From Alphaproteobacteria bacterium (GTDB lineage: Bacteria > Pseudomonadota > Alphaproteobacteria > Acetobacterales > Acetobacteraceae), in assembly GCA_017307285.1 (NCBI GenBank), contig JAFKFI010000047.1, forward strand, positions 62,001-126,000: a stretch of DNA of 64,000 nucleotides. Reading direction: 5' to 3'. Each line of letters begins with the position of its first letter. Position 1 is the stretch's first letter. This document shows positions 52,374-61,228 of the stretch, piece after piece. The translations under genes were made by a program, and so were the position numbers. The notes beneath the pieces are model-generated. The model searched no databases and was not told the DNA's origin. It saw only the letters and a list, made by a program, of their open reading frames with translations.

Positions 52374-54131
52374 TCACCGCTTCTTCGGTTTGCCGCTGGT
52401 CCGCGCTGCTGGCTTGGCGCGTCGCACTGGCGCGCGCTTCGGCTTCGCCGCTCCACCGGCACGCAGATCGGCGATCGTCGCGCGAGAGGTGATCTGGTCG
52501 GGATTGGTGCGCAGTTCAATCACCGCCGGCTTGCCGCTCTCGACCGCACGGCGGAAGGCGGGGGCGAACTCTTCCGTGGTGCTCACCACCTCGCCGTGGC
52601 CGCCGAACGCCTCGATGTATTTGGCGAAGTCGGGGTTGGTGAGCGCGGTGCCGGAGACGCGGCCGGGATAGGTGCGCTCCTGATACATGCGGATCGTCCC
52701 GTACATCTGGTTGTTGAACACCAGCACGATCGGCGCGACGCCGTGGTGAATCGCCGTCGCGATCTCCTGCCCGGTCATCATGAAGCCGCCGTCCCCGACG
52801 AAGCTGACCACCATGCGCTCGGGGAAGGCGATGTTGGCGCCGACGGCGGCGGGCACGCTGTAGCCCATCGCGCCGTTGGTCGGGCCGATATAGCGCTGGT
52901 CCTCGGAAAAATTCATGAAGCGCGAGGGCCAGCCGGCGAAGTTTCCGGCATCCGTGGTCAGGATGGCGTCGGGTGCGAGCAATCCCTCGAGCTCGCGCAT
53001 CGCCTCGGCGACGTTGAGCGGCCCTTCCTGCTCGGGCACCTCGCGCTGCTTCTCGCGCAAGCGGCGGAGCTCGTCGGTCCAGCCGTTCCAGCTCGCGCTC
53101 AGCGGCTCCTTTGCCGCGACCGCCGTCGCGAAGGCATTGAGGTCGGCGGCGATGCCGAGCGCGGGACGGAACACGCGGCCGATTTCTTCCGCTTGCGGGT
53201 AGACATGCACGATGGGCACGCCGCCGGCCATGTCGAACAAGGTGTAGCCTTGCGTCACCGGCTCGCCGAGGCGCGTGCCGATGGCGAGGATCAGATCGGC
53301 CTCGCGCGCCTTGGCGACCAGCGCGGGATCGGAGCCGACGCCGAGATCGCCGGCGAAATTCGGCAAGGTGCCGTCGTAGAGCGCCTGGCGGCGGAAGCCG
53401 ACCGTGACGGGCAGATGATTGCCGAGCAGGAACTCGCGGATCGCCGCCCGCCCCTCGGGTGTCCAGGAGGAGCCGCCGAGGATCGCCAGGGGCCGGCGCG
53501 CGCGGGCCAGCATCCCGAGCATCCGTTCCACGGCGGCGGGATCGGGATGCGGTGTCGCCACCGGCACGCGCGCCAGGTCCGGCACCTCCGCGACATGCTT
53601 CTGCATCTCCTCGGACAGCGCGATCACCACCGGGCCCGGGCGGCCGGAGGTGGCGACGTCGACAGCGTGCGCGACGGTCTCGGGGATGCGCTTGGCGTCG
53701 TCGATCTGTGTCACCCATTTGGCGATGGGCGAGAACATCCGGCGATAGTCGATCTCCTGGAAGCTCTCGCGGTCGGTCTCGGCGAACGGGATCTGGCCGA
53801 CAAACAACAGCAACGGCGTGCTGTCCTGCATGGCGACATGCACGCCGATGGAGCCGTGGCACGCACCGGGGCCGCGCGTGACGAACGCCGCCGCCGGCCG
53901 GCCGGTGAGCTTGCCGTGTGCCTCGGCCATGTGCACCGCCCCCGCCTCGAAGCGGCAGGTGACAAGCTTGAGTTTTTGCCGAACCGCGTAGAGCCCGTCG
54001 AGCGTATCGAGAAAGCTTTCGCCCGGAACGGAAAAGACGTGGTCGATGCCCTGCGCCACGAGCGCGTCGGCCAGGATGCGCCCTCCCGGCCGCGCCACGA
54101 TGCGGGCCTTGCGTGCTTGTCCGAGCTCCAT
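52374..54131 (-). CDS. Acetolactate-synthase-like TPP enzyme with basic C-terminal tail
   Basis: This is a 585-residue thiamine-diphosphate enzyme. The catalytic Glu is in VFSVPGESFLDTLDGL; the middle domain begins about residue 190; the TPP-Mg motif is SFVGDGGFMMTGQE followed 26 residues on by VFNNQMYGTIRMYQ. Its substrate range cannot be fixed by eye, and acetolactate synthase small subunit is absent. The last about 27 residues are Lys/Arg/Pro/Ala-rich (AAKPKRAPVRRAKPAARTSG), unlike typical members. ATG 54131 has GGGAGACCAGG. Confidence 0.85.
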   Translation of the reverse strand: MELGQARKARIVARPGGRILADALVAQGIDHVFSVPGESFLDTLDGLYAVRQKLKLVTCRFEAGAVHMAEAHGKLTGRPAAAFVTRGPGACHGSIGVHVAMQDSTPLLLFVGQIPFAETDRESFQEIDYRRMFSPIAKWVTQIDDAKRIPETVAHAVDVATSGRPGPVVIALSEEMQKHVAEVPDLARVPVATPHPDPAAVERMLGMLARARRPLAILGGSSWTPEGRAAIREFLLGNHLPVTVGFRRQALYDGTLPNFAGDLGVGSDPALVAKAREADLILAIGTRLGEPVTQGYTLFDMAGGVPIVHVYPQAEEIGRVFRPALGIAADLNAFATAVAAKEPLSASWNGWTDELRRLREKQREVPEQEGPLNVAEAMRELEGLLAPDAILTTDAGNFAGWPSRFMNFSEDQRYIGPTNGAMGYSVPAAVGANIAFPERMVVSFVGDGGFMMTGQEIATAIHHGVAPIVLVFNNQMYGTIRMYQERTYPGRVSGTALTNPDFAKYIEAFGGHGEVVSTTEEFAPAFRRAVESGKPAVIELRTNPDQITSRATIADLRAGGAAKPKRAPVRRAKPAARTSGKPKKR

Positions 54132-54246
54132 CCTGGTCTCCCGTCTCATTGCGCGAACCATACGGGGTCGACACTCGCTCGTCACCTTGCGTATGCAAGC
54201 AGGATGGGGGCATGCGATGCTGGCGGATCAGCCGGAGGGACCCCGA

Positions 54247-54501
54247 ATGCGCGCGATCTTCGTGATGATCAAATGCGAGATGGGCATGGCCTACACGGTC
54301 GCACAGGAAGCGGCCGATCAGATCGAGCAGATGTCGGAGATGTACTCCACCTCCGGCCAATACGACCTGCTGGGCAAGTTTTACCTCGACGCGGAGCAGG
54401 ACATCGGGCGGTTCATCACGGAGAAGGTGCAGACGTTGCGTGGCGTCAAGGACACCTACACGCTCATCACCTTCAACGCTTTCACCGGCGGACGCGCTTA
54501 G
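54247..54501 (+). CDS. Stand-alone AsnC/Lrp ligand-binding domain protein
   Basis: This 84-residue protein contains only the RAM (ligand-binding) domain of Lrp/AsnC proteins: IFVMIKCEMGMAYTVAQEA, GQYDLLGKFYL and VKDTYTLITFNAF. It lacks the N-terminal DNA-binding helix-turn-helix. The ATG has GGAGGG eight bases upstream. Such small proteins form effector-binding multimers; here it lies divergent from the TPP enzyme. Its stop overlaps the stop of the convergent second gamma-glutamyltransferase by four bases. Confidence 0.85.
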   Translation: MRAIFVMIKCEMGMAYTVAQEAADQIEQMSEMYSTSGQYDLLGKFYLDAEQDIGRFITEKVQTLRGVKDTYTLITFNAFTGGRA

Positions 54502-56096
54502 TAACCAAGCGCCATGCCGTCCTTGCGTGGGTCGGAGCCACCGATGAGGCAGCCGCGCGCGTGATCGATCCAGATGGCCTGGCCGCCGCCATGCGGCTTG
54601 TCGATGCCCTCGATCTCGTGGCCGAGACGCGCCAGCCGGTCGAGCACGTCGAGCGGGATGCCGCGCTCCACCTGGAGTTTTCCGCGATAGGGAAACAGGC
54701 GGGGCAGATCGAGGGCTTCCTGGATGTCGAGCCCGTATTCGAGGAGGTTGGCGAGGAACAACGTCTGGCCCATCGGCTGGAAATGGCCGCCCATGACGCC
54801 GAACGGCATCACCGCCTGGCCGTCCTTCATCAGCATTCCGGGAATGATCGTGTGCATCGGGCGCTTGCCGGGGGCGATGCAGTTGGGATGGCCGCGTTCG
54901 ACACGGAAGCCGTAGCCGCGATTTTGCAGCATGACGCCGCTGCGCTCGGCGAGGATACCGGAGCCGAAGCTCTCGAACAGCGAGTTGATGAAGCTGCAGG
55001 CGTTGCCGTCGCGATCGACGACGCAGAGATACACCGTGTCGCGATGCGGTGGCAGCAGCGCCTCGCCGGGCGCGGGCACGTGGCGCATGGCGCGTGCGTC
55101 GTCGATCAGCGCGCGCAGGCCGCCGAGATAGCCGGGGCTGGTGAGGTGCGCGACCGGCACGTCCGACTGTGAGGGGTCGGCGAGGAAGGCATCGCGGTCG
55201 CGATAGGCGAGCCGCGCTGCCTCGATGTGGCGATGCAGGCGGGTCGCGCCGAGCGGGCCGTCTGGGGCGGTGTCGAGGCCGCCGAGGATGCCGAGCATCA
55301 TCAGCACGAAGAGGCCGGAGCCGTTGGGCGGGCATTGGTAAACCTCGTGGCCGCGCCAGCTGATGCGGATAGGCTCGACGAACTCGGCGGCGGTCAGCCC
55401 GGCGGCGAAGTCCGCCTCGGTCTGCAGCCCTCCCCTCGCCCGCAAGGCGGCCACCATGTCGGCGGCGATCGGGCCCTCGTAGAAGGCGCGGGCGCCCTTG
55501 GCTGCGATGGCGCGTAGGGTGTCAGCGAGTGGGGGATTGGCGAAACGGTCGCCCTCGCGGGGCGCCTTGCCGTGCGGCAGGAATGCAGCGGCGCCGGTGC
55601 GGCGCAGCTTGTCGGCGGCAACCGCCCAGTCCCAGGCGACGCGGTGGTGCACCGGCCAGCCATCGGCGGCGAAGGCGATGGCCGGGCGCAGCAGTTCGTC
55701 GAGTCCCTTGGTGCCGTGCGCCGCGAGCAAGGTCTCCCAGGCGGAGATGGCACCGGGGATGGTGACGGTGTGCGGCGAGGTGTTGTCGAGGGCAGAGATG
55801 CCGTGCTGCTCGAACCAGTCGATCGTGCTCGCCGCGGCGGCGCGGCCCGAGCCGTTCAGCGCGACCACGCGCCCGTTCCCAGCCTGGGCGTAGAGGCAAA
55901 AACAGTCGCCGCCGATGCCGGTCGATTGCGGCTCGATCACCGCCAGCACGGCGGCTGCCGCCACCGCCGCGTCGAGCGCGTTGCCGCCGGCACGCAGCAC
56001 GTCGAGCGCGGTCAGGGTCGCGGCGGGCATCGAGGTCGCGGCCATACCGTGGGTGGCGAAGGCCGGGCTGCGGCCTGCCAGGTGAAAGTCGCGCAT
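54498..56096 (-). CDS. Gamma-glutamyltransferase family protein, copy 2
   Basis: This 532-residue Ntn hydrolase of the same family as copy 1 has Thr354 (HRDTVYLCVVDRDGN) in the nucleophile position, the SLFESFGSGI block and PGKRPMHTIIPG. GGDCFCLYAQAGNG near the N-terminus matches the family. It has no signal peptide. The start ATG 56096 follows AAGGAGCGGCGG; in-frame upstream codons lie in the csaA promoter region. It is only distantly related to copy 1. Confidence 0.88.
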   Translation of the reverse strand: MRDFHLAGRSPAFATHGMAATSMPAATLTALDVLRAGGNALDAAVAAAAVLAVIEPQSTGIGGDCFCLYAQAGNGRVVALNGSGRAAAASTIDWFEQHGISALDNTSPHTVTIPGAISAWETLLAAHGTKGLDELLRPAIAFAADGWPVHHRVAWDWAVAADKLRRTGAAAFLPHGKAPREGDRFANPPLADTLRAIAAKGARAFYEGPIAADMVAALRARGGLQTEADFAAGLTAAEFVEPIRISWRGHEVYQCPPNGSGLFVLMMLGILGGLDTAPDGPLGATRLHRHIEAARLAYRDRDAFLADPSQSDVPVAHLTSPGYLGGLRALIDDARAMRHVPAPGEALLPPHRDTVYLCVVDRDGNACSFINSLFESFGSGILAERSGVMLQNRGYGFRVERGHPNCIAPGKRPMHTIIPGMLMKDGQAVMPFGVMGGHFQPMGQTLFLANLLEYGLDIQEALDLPRLFPYRGKLQVERGIPLDVLDRLARLGHEIEGIDKPHGGGQAIWIDHARGCLIGGSDPRKDGMALGY

Positions 56097-56209
56097 TCCG
56101 CCGCTCCTTGCTGCCTCGGTGCGTCTTTGCATGGGGTCCGCGGGTTGGCAACCAGCGCGCGCATGGCCATCATCGGGGCGCGGACCAGAGCGCTTGGGAG
56201 GGCACGCGG

Positions 56210-56551
56210 ATGGCAGAGACGATCGCTTTCGCGGATTTCGAGCGGGTCGATATCCGGGTCGGCACCATCGTCGAGGCAACCGCCTTTCCCGAGGCGCGCA
56301 AGCCCTCGATCAAGCTCAAGATCGATTTCGGCGACGAGATCGGGGTGAAGCGCTCGGCGGCGCAGATCACGGTACACTACAAGACGGATCAGCTCATCGG
56401 CCGCCAGGTCTGCGCGGTGGTGAATTTCCCCCCGCGCCAGATCGGCCCCTTCATGAGCGAGGTGCTGACGCTCGGGATGCCCGACGAGGACGGCGCCGTG
56501 GTGCTGATAAAGCCCGACTTCAAGGTGCCCGACGGCGGCCGCCTGTTCTGA
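56210..56551 (+). CDS. csaA: tRNA-binding/export chaperone CsaA
   Basis: This 113-residue OB-fold protein has FERVDIRVGTIVEATAFPEA at the N-terminus and SAAQITVHYKTDQLIGRQVC in the middle, followed by the VNFPPRQIGPFMSEVLTLG block conserved in CsaA. The protein is a dimeric chaperone with secretion-related activity in Bacillus and binds tRNA-like surfaces. The ATG has a GGGAGGG site. It overlaps gpt as TGATG. Confidence 0.92.
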   Translation: MAETIAFADFERVDIRVGTIVEATAFPEARKPSIKLKIDFGDEIGVKRSAAQITVHYKTDQLIGRQVCAVVNFPPRQIGPFMSEVLTLGMPDEDGAVVLIKPDFKVPDGGRLF

Positions 56552-57024
56552 TGGCGACCCATTACTACACGGTGACGTGGGACCAGCTGCACCGCGACGC
56601 CCGCGCGCTGGCCTGGCGGCTGATCGAGCGCGGGCCGTTCACCGGCATCGTCGCGGTGACACGCGGCGGGCTGATCCCGGCGGCGATCATCGCCCGCGAA
56701 CTGGAGTGCCGGCTGATCGAAAGTGTCTCCGTGCTCACCTACGACGAGGAGGCGCGCGGCACGCCTGTCGTCGTCAAGCACCCGGCGGTGGCCGGCGACG
56801 GGACCGGGTATCTCATCGTCGACGATCTGGTGGACACCGGCGCCACCGCCCGCGTGGTGCGCGCCCTGCTGCCGCGCGCGCATTTCGCTGCCGTCTACGC
56901 CAAGCCCGCTGGGCGGCCGATGGTGGACAGCTTCATCACCGAGGTGTCGCAGGATACCTGGATTCTGTTTCCCTGGGACACCGAGCCGCAATTCGTGCCG
57001 CCATTGGCGCGGCGCGGGGCCTAG
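56551..57024 (+). CDS. gpt: Xanthine-guanine phosphoribosyltransferase
   Basis: This 157-residue purine phosphoribosyltransferase has YLIVDDLVDTGATARVVR as its PRPP-binding motif and the early GIVAVTRGGLIPAAIIARE. The C-terminal WILFPWDTEPQFVPPLA is typical of Gpt. It converts xanthine and guanine to nucleotides using PRPP. It overlaps csaA by TGATG and converges with the next gene, 6 bases between stops. Confidence 0.92.
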   Translation: MATHYYTVTWDQLHRDARALAWRLIERGPFTGIVAVTRGGLIPAAIIARELECRLIESVSVLTYDEEARGTPVVVKHPAVAGDGTGYLIVDDLVDTGATARVVRALLPRAHFAAVYAKPAGRPMVDSFITEVSQDTWILFPWDTEPQFVPPLARRGA

Positions 57025-57030
57025 CGCCGG

Positions 57031-57345
57031 CTACGGCTGCTTTCCGTCGACCCGCAGGATCTCCACCTCGGGCGGACGGGTGAGGATTTCGCTAAACGCG
57101 TGCATCCAGTTGCCCGTCGGCTGGCCCGAACCTGCCGAGCTCTGGCGGAACTGCTCGAGCTGGTCGAGGTCGGTGAGCTCGATCTCGAATTGCAGCGCCG
57201 CCCCGCCTGGGCCGCGGGTCAGCGGCACCAGCATTCGGGCGTTGAGGCCGCGCTTGCCGGCGGCGTCGGCCTCGCCGCGGATGAAGTCGATCGCGCGCTG
57301 GCGGTTGATCGGCAGCACGTCGTACGAGAACCGGGCAAGATACAT
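57031..57345 (-). CDS. Hypothetical protein (104 aa)
   Basis: This is a 104-residue soluble protein with YLARFSYDVLPINRQRAIDF at the start and alternating beta-strand and helix (LQFEIELTDLDQLEQFRQ), suggestive of a small alpha/beta barrel fold. The start ATG has a CAGGAGACTGGCC leader, a good site. It follows DUF2237 on the same strand by 23 bases. I do not recognise a family. Confidence 0.65.
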   Translation of the reverse strand: MYLARFSYDVLPINRQRAIDFIRGEADAAGKRGLNARMLVPLTRGPGGAALQFEIELTDLDQLEQFRQSSAGSGQPTGNWMHAFSEILTRPPEVEILRVDGKQP

Positions 57346-57368
57346 GGCCAGTCTCCTGATCGGGATTG

Positions 57369-57773
57369 CTACGAGAGGTCCACAGCGTATCGCTTGAGGT
57401 CCGCCAAGGCGCAGAACGCCAGCGCCTCCTCATGCGTTGCCCGGAGCGCCACCCGCGGCGCGCTCCCCGCCTCCAATGCCTCCTGCCAGCGCGGCGCGCA
57501 GAGGCACCAGCGGTCGCCCGGCTTGAGCCCGGCGAAGCCGAATTCCGGTCGCGGCGTCGAGAGATCGTTGCCCTGGGCGCGGCTGAACGCCAGGAACTCC
57601 GCCGTCATCACCGCACAGACCGTATGACTGCCGAGGTCTTCCGGCCCGGTATTGCAGCAGCCGTCGCGGAAGAACCCGGTCATGGGCGTGATCGAGCAGG
57701 ATTCCAGCAGGCCGCCGAGCACGTTGCGGGCCCGGCCGGCTCCGCCACCTCCGCCTGGGGGATCGAACGGCAT
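57369..57773 (-). CDS. DUF2237 domain protein
   Basis: This 134-residue protein has the DUF2237 features PMTGFFRDGCCNTGPEDLGSH, TAEFLAFSRAQGNDLSTPRP and GDRWCLCAPRW. The family is uncharacterised. Conserved cysteines (CC, CLC) could bind a metal, which is inference. ATG 57773 has AAGGAGG upstream; a longer opening at 57833 does not. Confidence 0.87.
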   Translation of the reverse strand: MPFDPPGGGGGAGRARNVLGGLLESCSITPMTGFFRDGCCNTGPEDLGSHTVCAVMTAEFLAFSRAQGNDLSTPRPEFGFAGLKPGDRWCLCAPRWQEALEAGSAPRVALRATHEEALAFCALADLKRYAVDLS

Positions 57774-57847
57774 CCCTTGCCTCCTTGCGGTTGTTCGCCC
57801 CTCGATTAGGTGGGAACTCTTCCTGCTGTCCAATCAGGGGTCATTCA

Positions 57848-58828
57848 TCACGGCCCCGGCAACGGGACCGCATAGGCGCGGAACGGCAGTTTCGGCGCTC
57901 CGCCCTGCTTGCGATCCAGCAAGTAGTGCAGCTGTCCCTCCAGGACCCAGGCGGTGTTGTCGACCCGCGTCACCGCCACGGGACCGTCATAGCCTTCCTT
58001 GATCGTGTCGATCCGCGCGTTGTCGCCCTCCACCGTGACAAGGTCAAACCGACCCGCGCCCTCCACCAGCAGCAGCTTGTTGTTGTAGGGGCGCATCCCG
58101 TCCGGCAGTTGGAGGGTGCGGGATGTCTGAAGCTGCGTGATCTTGCCGGCGGCGCCGCCGGCAGAGACTTCGATGCGAAACAGACCATTGCCGTTGAAAG
58201 TATCGACATAGGCGTTGCCGTCGGCGCCGAACGCGATGCCGTCGAGACCAGCGCCGTTCTTGACCGCGAAGCGCGGATCGGTCGCCCAGACCTCGAGCTG
58301 ATGGCTGCCGGGCTTGAGACGGAGGACATGCGGGTTGAACGAGTCGGTCGCGTAAGCCGAGCCATCGGGGCCGATCGCAATGTCATTGCACAACGTGCGA
58401 TCGCCGGGGAACGCGGCGCTTCCCTTCGGCGCGCCGGTCTTGAGATCGAAGGATTTCAGCGCGCTGCCCTTGGCGGTGCCGGGCGTGGTGACGCCAATGC
58501 GGGAGAGATCGTTGGAGCACACCCAGAGCGTTCCCGACCGGTCATCGGCAAGCACGCCCAGCGTGGAGCGGCTGTCGTTCGCGCCGGGCTTGATCCACGG
58601 CTCCGCCTGCGCCGCGCCCGGCTGTGCGCGGAAGATGCCGCCCTGGGCGAAGCTGCCGATGAAGATGGTCCCGTCGGACGAGGAGGAGAGGCTCTCGGGA
58701 AAGGCTCGGGCGCCGGGGATCGTGATCTCGGAGGGACCAGCGGCGGCGCAAGCCAGGGCCACGCCTCCGGCGATCGCGACCCGGCGCCAAAAAGCGAATT
58801 TGCCGAGCAATGCGAACGGATGAATCAT
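57848..58828 (-). CDS. SMP-30/gluconolactonase-like beta-propeller protein
   Basis: This 326-residue protein has an N-terminal signal (FWRRVAIAGGVALACAAAG) followed by a beta-propeller: SSSSDGTIFIGSFAQGGIF, RTLCNDIAIGPDGSAYATDS, GLDGIAFGADGNAYVDTFNG. The Asn-Asp and Asp-Gly pairs resemble the metal site of SMP-30-type lactonases. It is divergent from the PQQ-type dehydrogenase gene, with 132 bases between. A periplasmic lactone-hydrolysing partner for the dehydrogenase would fit, but is not shown. Confidence 0.8.
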   Translation of the reverse strand: MIHPFALLGKFAFWRRVAIAGGVALACAAAGPSEITIPGARAFPESLSSSSDGTIFIGSFAQGGIFRAQPGAAQAEPWIKPGANDSRSTLGVLADDRSGTLWVCSNDLSRIGVTTPGTAKGSALKSFDLKTGAPKGSAAFPGDRTLCNDIAIGPDGSAYATDSFNPHVLRLKPGSHQLEVWATDPRFAVKNGAGLDGIAFGADGNAYVDTFNGNGLFRIEVSAGGAAGKITQLQTSRTLQLPDGMRPYNNKLLLVEGAGRFDLVTVEGDNARIDTIKEGYDGPVAVTRVDNTAWVLEGQLHYLLDRKQGGAPKLPFRAYAVPLPGP

Positions 58829-58960
58829 GATTTCCCTCCGGTTCGGCCGCCTCCTACATACACCCGTCTGGCGCCGCGCGCGCGAATTTGCTGCGACGAA
58901 GCGCCAGTCCGGTGCCACGCTGGCTCCGGCAGCGACAACGACCCCGGAAGGAGTTGCGGG

Positions 58961-60757
58961 ATGAGCTCTCGTCCGAACAGCGGAAAGATGATGGTGGTTG
59001 GCGCGGCAACCCTGTTGCTCGGAGGATTGCCGCTCGCTGGCGCCACCCCCTCCCTCGCGCAAGGCACTCAGGCCGCGCCATCGGCCTGTCCGGGAGACAA
59101 TGGCGGGATCACCCTGCCTCCTGGCTTTTGCGCGACTGTCTTCGCCGACAAGCTCGGCCACGCCCGCCACCTCGCGGTAGCCCCGAACGGCACCGTGTAT
59201 GTCAACACGTGGAGCGGCCGCTACTACCACAACGACAAGCCGCCGCCGGGCGGGTTCCTCATCGCGTTGCGGGATACTCACGGCAGCGGCCACGCGGACT
59301 CGGTGGTCCGCTTCGGCCCATCCGCCGCCGAGGGCAACGCGGGTGGCACCGGCATCGCGCTGTATGGCAACCACGTTTACGCCGAGACGAACGACCGCAT
59401 CGTGCGCTACGCGCTGCCGGCGGACGGAGCGGCGCCGAGTGGCAAGCCAGAGACCGTGATATCGGGCCTGCCGTTGACCGGCGACCACCCGATGCACCCG
59501 TTCCAGATCGACGCGCGGGGCGATCTCTATGTCGATCTCGGATCGGCAACCAATTCCTGCCAGAGCCAGAATCGGATGCCGAACGTACCGGGGAACAAGC
59601 CCTGCGAGGAGCTGAAGACGCGAGCCGGGATCTGGCGCTATGACGCCAATCGGCTGAACCAACGCTTCTCGCCGGCCGAGCGGTTCGCGACGGGCCTGCG
59701 CAACGGCGAGGGCATCGCGTTCGATGCGGCCGGCCGGATCTTCGCCACCCAGCATGGACGAGACCAGCTCTCGCAGAACTGGCCGCACCTCTACACTGCG
59801 AAACAAGGAGAGGACGAGCCGGGCGAGGAACTCGTCCTGCTGCATCAGGACAGCGATTTCGGCTGGCCGGAATGCTATTACGATTTGAGCCAGAAGAAGC
59901 TCGTCCTCGCCCCCGAGTACGGCGGCGACGGCGGGAAGACGGTGGGCGTGTGCGCGGAGAAGCAGCCCCCGGTCACGGCGTTCCCCGCCCATTGGGCGCC
60001 GAACGACCTGCTGATCTACGAAGGGGATGCGTTTCCGTCCGCCTATAAGGGCGGCGCGTTTATCGCGTTCCACGGCTCCTGGAACCGCGCGCCGGCGCCC
60101 CAGGGCGGCTACAATATCGTGTTCCAGCCCTTGGCGGACGGCAAGGCGTCGGGGCCGTTCGTGGTATTCGCCGATGGCTTCGCGGGCGCGGTCAAGGAGC
60201 CCGGACAGGCGGCGCATCGTCCGAGCGGTGTGGCCGCCGGCCCCGATGGCGCGCTCTACATTGCCGACGACCAGAATGGCCGAGTCTGGCGCGTTACCTA
60301 CCAGGGCGGCGAAAAGAATGCCGCGGTCGAGGCCGCGGCATCACCGGCTGCCACCGGGCAGGCGACCCAATCGAGCATCGCCCAGCCTCCGGAGGGCATC
60401 CATCCAGAGGCGGGCGGCAAGCCGCTGCCGGTGCCCCCCGGCTCGTCGCCGGACCAGGTGGCGCGCGGCTCCCAGATCTTTCACGGCAAGATCGATGGCG
60501 GGACATGCTCGGGCTGCCACGGCGCCGATGGCAAGGGCTCAGCGGTCGGCTCCGATCTCACGAGCGGCAACTGGCTCTGGGGCGATGGCAGCGTGCAGTC
60601 GATCGAGCGGATCATCGCGCAGGGTGTGCCAAAGCCGAAGAACCACACCGGCGCGATGCCGCCCTATGGCGGCACATCGCTCTCGAAGGCTGATCTCGCC
60701 GCGGTGGCCGACTACGTGTGGGCGCTCGGACATGCGGGCCGGGCCGAGGGGCAGTAG
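58961..60757 (+). CDS. PQQ-type sugar dehydrogenase fused to cytochrome c
   Basis: This 598-residue exported protein has a signal of about 34 residues and a six-bladed propeller (about 45-465) of the soluble glucose/sorbosone dehydrogenase type, including HARHLAVAPNGTVYVNTWSG, GLRNGEGIAFDAAGRIFAT and RPSGVAAGPDGALYIADDQ. A C-terminal class I cytochrome c domain (about 500-595) contains Cys516, Cys519 and His520 in the CSGCH haem site and a distal Met in GAMPPYGG. It should pass electrons from sugar oxidation to the chain without a separate cytochrome. ATG 58961 follows GGAAGGAG. Confidence 0.88.
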   Translation: MSSRPNSGKMMVVGAATLLLGGLPLAGATPSLAQGTQAAPSACPGDNGGITLPPGFCATVFADKLGHARHLAVAPNGTVYVNTWSGRYYHNDKPPPGGFLIALRDTHGSGHADSVVRFGPSAAEGNAGGTGIALYGNHVYAETNDRIVRYALPADGAAPSGKPETVISGLPLTGDHPMHPFQIDARGDLYVDLGSATNSCQSQNRMPNVPGNKPCEELKTRAGIWRYDANRLNQRFSPAERFATGLRNGEGIAFDAAGRIFATQHGRDQLSQNWPHLYTAKQGEDEPGEELVLLHQDSDFGWPECYYDLSQKKLVLAPEYGGDGGKTVGVCAEKQPPVTAFPAHWAPNDLLIYEGDAFPSAYKGGAFIAFHGSWNRAPAPQGGYNIVFQPLADGKASGPFVVFADGFAGAVKEPGQAAHRPSGVAAGPDGALYIADDQNGRVWRVTYQGGEKNAAVEAAASPAATGQATQSSIAQPPEGIHPEAGGKPLPVPPGSSPDQVARGSQIFHGKIDGGTCSGCHGADGKGSAVGSDLTSGNWLWGDGSVQSIERIIAQGVPKPKNHTGAMPPYGGTSLSKADLAAVADYVWALGHAGRAEGQ

Positions 60758-60813
60758 GGTCGGAAGCTCGGGCACGCCGCGCGGTTCAGAAAGGATAGGT
60801 CGCTAGGCCCGGA

Positions 60814-61218
60814 TCATCCGACCCGTGCGGCATCGGCTGACGGGCGGTGCACTCTGCTGGTCGCGTACGGCTGGATCAATACGTCAGCCGGAATGTCGAG
60901 CAGACGACTGAGGGCACGTATCATGGGCAGCGTCAGCGCGCGACGGCGGTTCAACACCTCGGCGACCCGCGCCCGGCTACCAATCGCTGGCTCCAGTTCG
61001 CGCCGGCTGAGCTGCTTTTGCTCCATCATGAACAGAATCGCCTCGATCGGGTCCGGCGGCGCGATTGGTGTCTGTTCCGCTTCGTAGGCTTCGACAAGTG
61101 TCGCCAGGATGTCGAGCCGATCGCCCTCGGGCGTGCCTGTAGCCGCGTTCATCAAGGTTGTGATCTCGGCCAGTGCAGCCCGGTGATCAGCCTCCGTCCG
61201 AATCGGTCGTAGCTCCAC
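60814..61218 (-). CDS. higA: HigA-type antitoxin
   Basis: This 134-residue protein begins at GTG 61218 with AGGAGGAC upstream. It has a helical N-terminus and a C-terminal XRE helix-turn-helix (MMEQKQLSRRELEPAIGSRA, then VAEVLNRRRALTLPMIRALS). It follows the toxin gene by 10 bases, the normal hig order, and neutralises it while repressing the promoter. The C-terminal tail of about 25 residues is variable. Confidence 0.87.
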   Translation of the reverse strand: MELRPIRTEADHRAALAEITTLMNAATGTPEGDRLDILATLVEAYEAEQTPIAPPDPIEAILFMMEQKQLSRRELEPAIGSRARVAEVLNRRRALTLPMIRALSRLLDIPADVLIQPYATSRVHRPSADAARVG

Positions 61219-61228
61219 GATGTCCTCC

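Noticed and set aside
52314..55335. Two long open frames (plus 52314-55172, minus 52516-55335) across the TPP enzyme and second gamma-glutamyltransferase
   Set aside because: Both run across two real genes, are Arg/Ala/Gly rich and show no motif.
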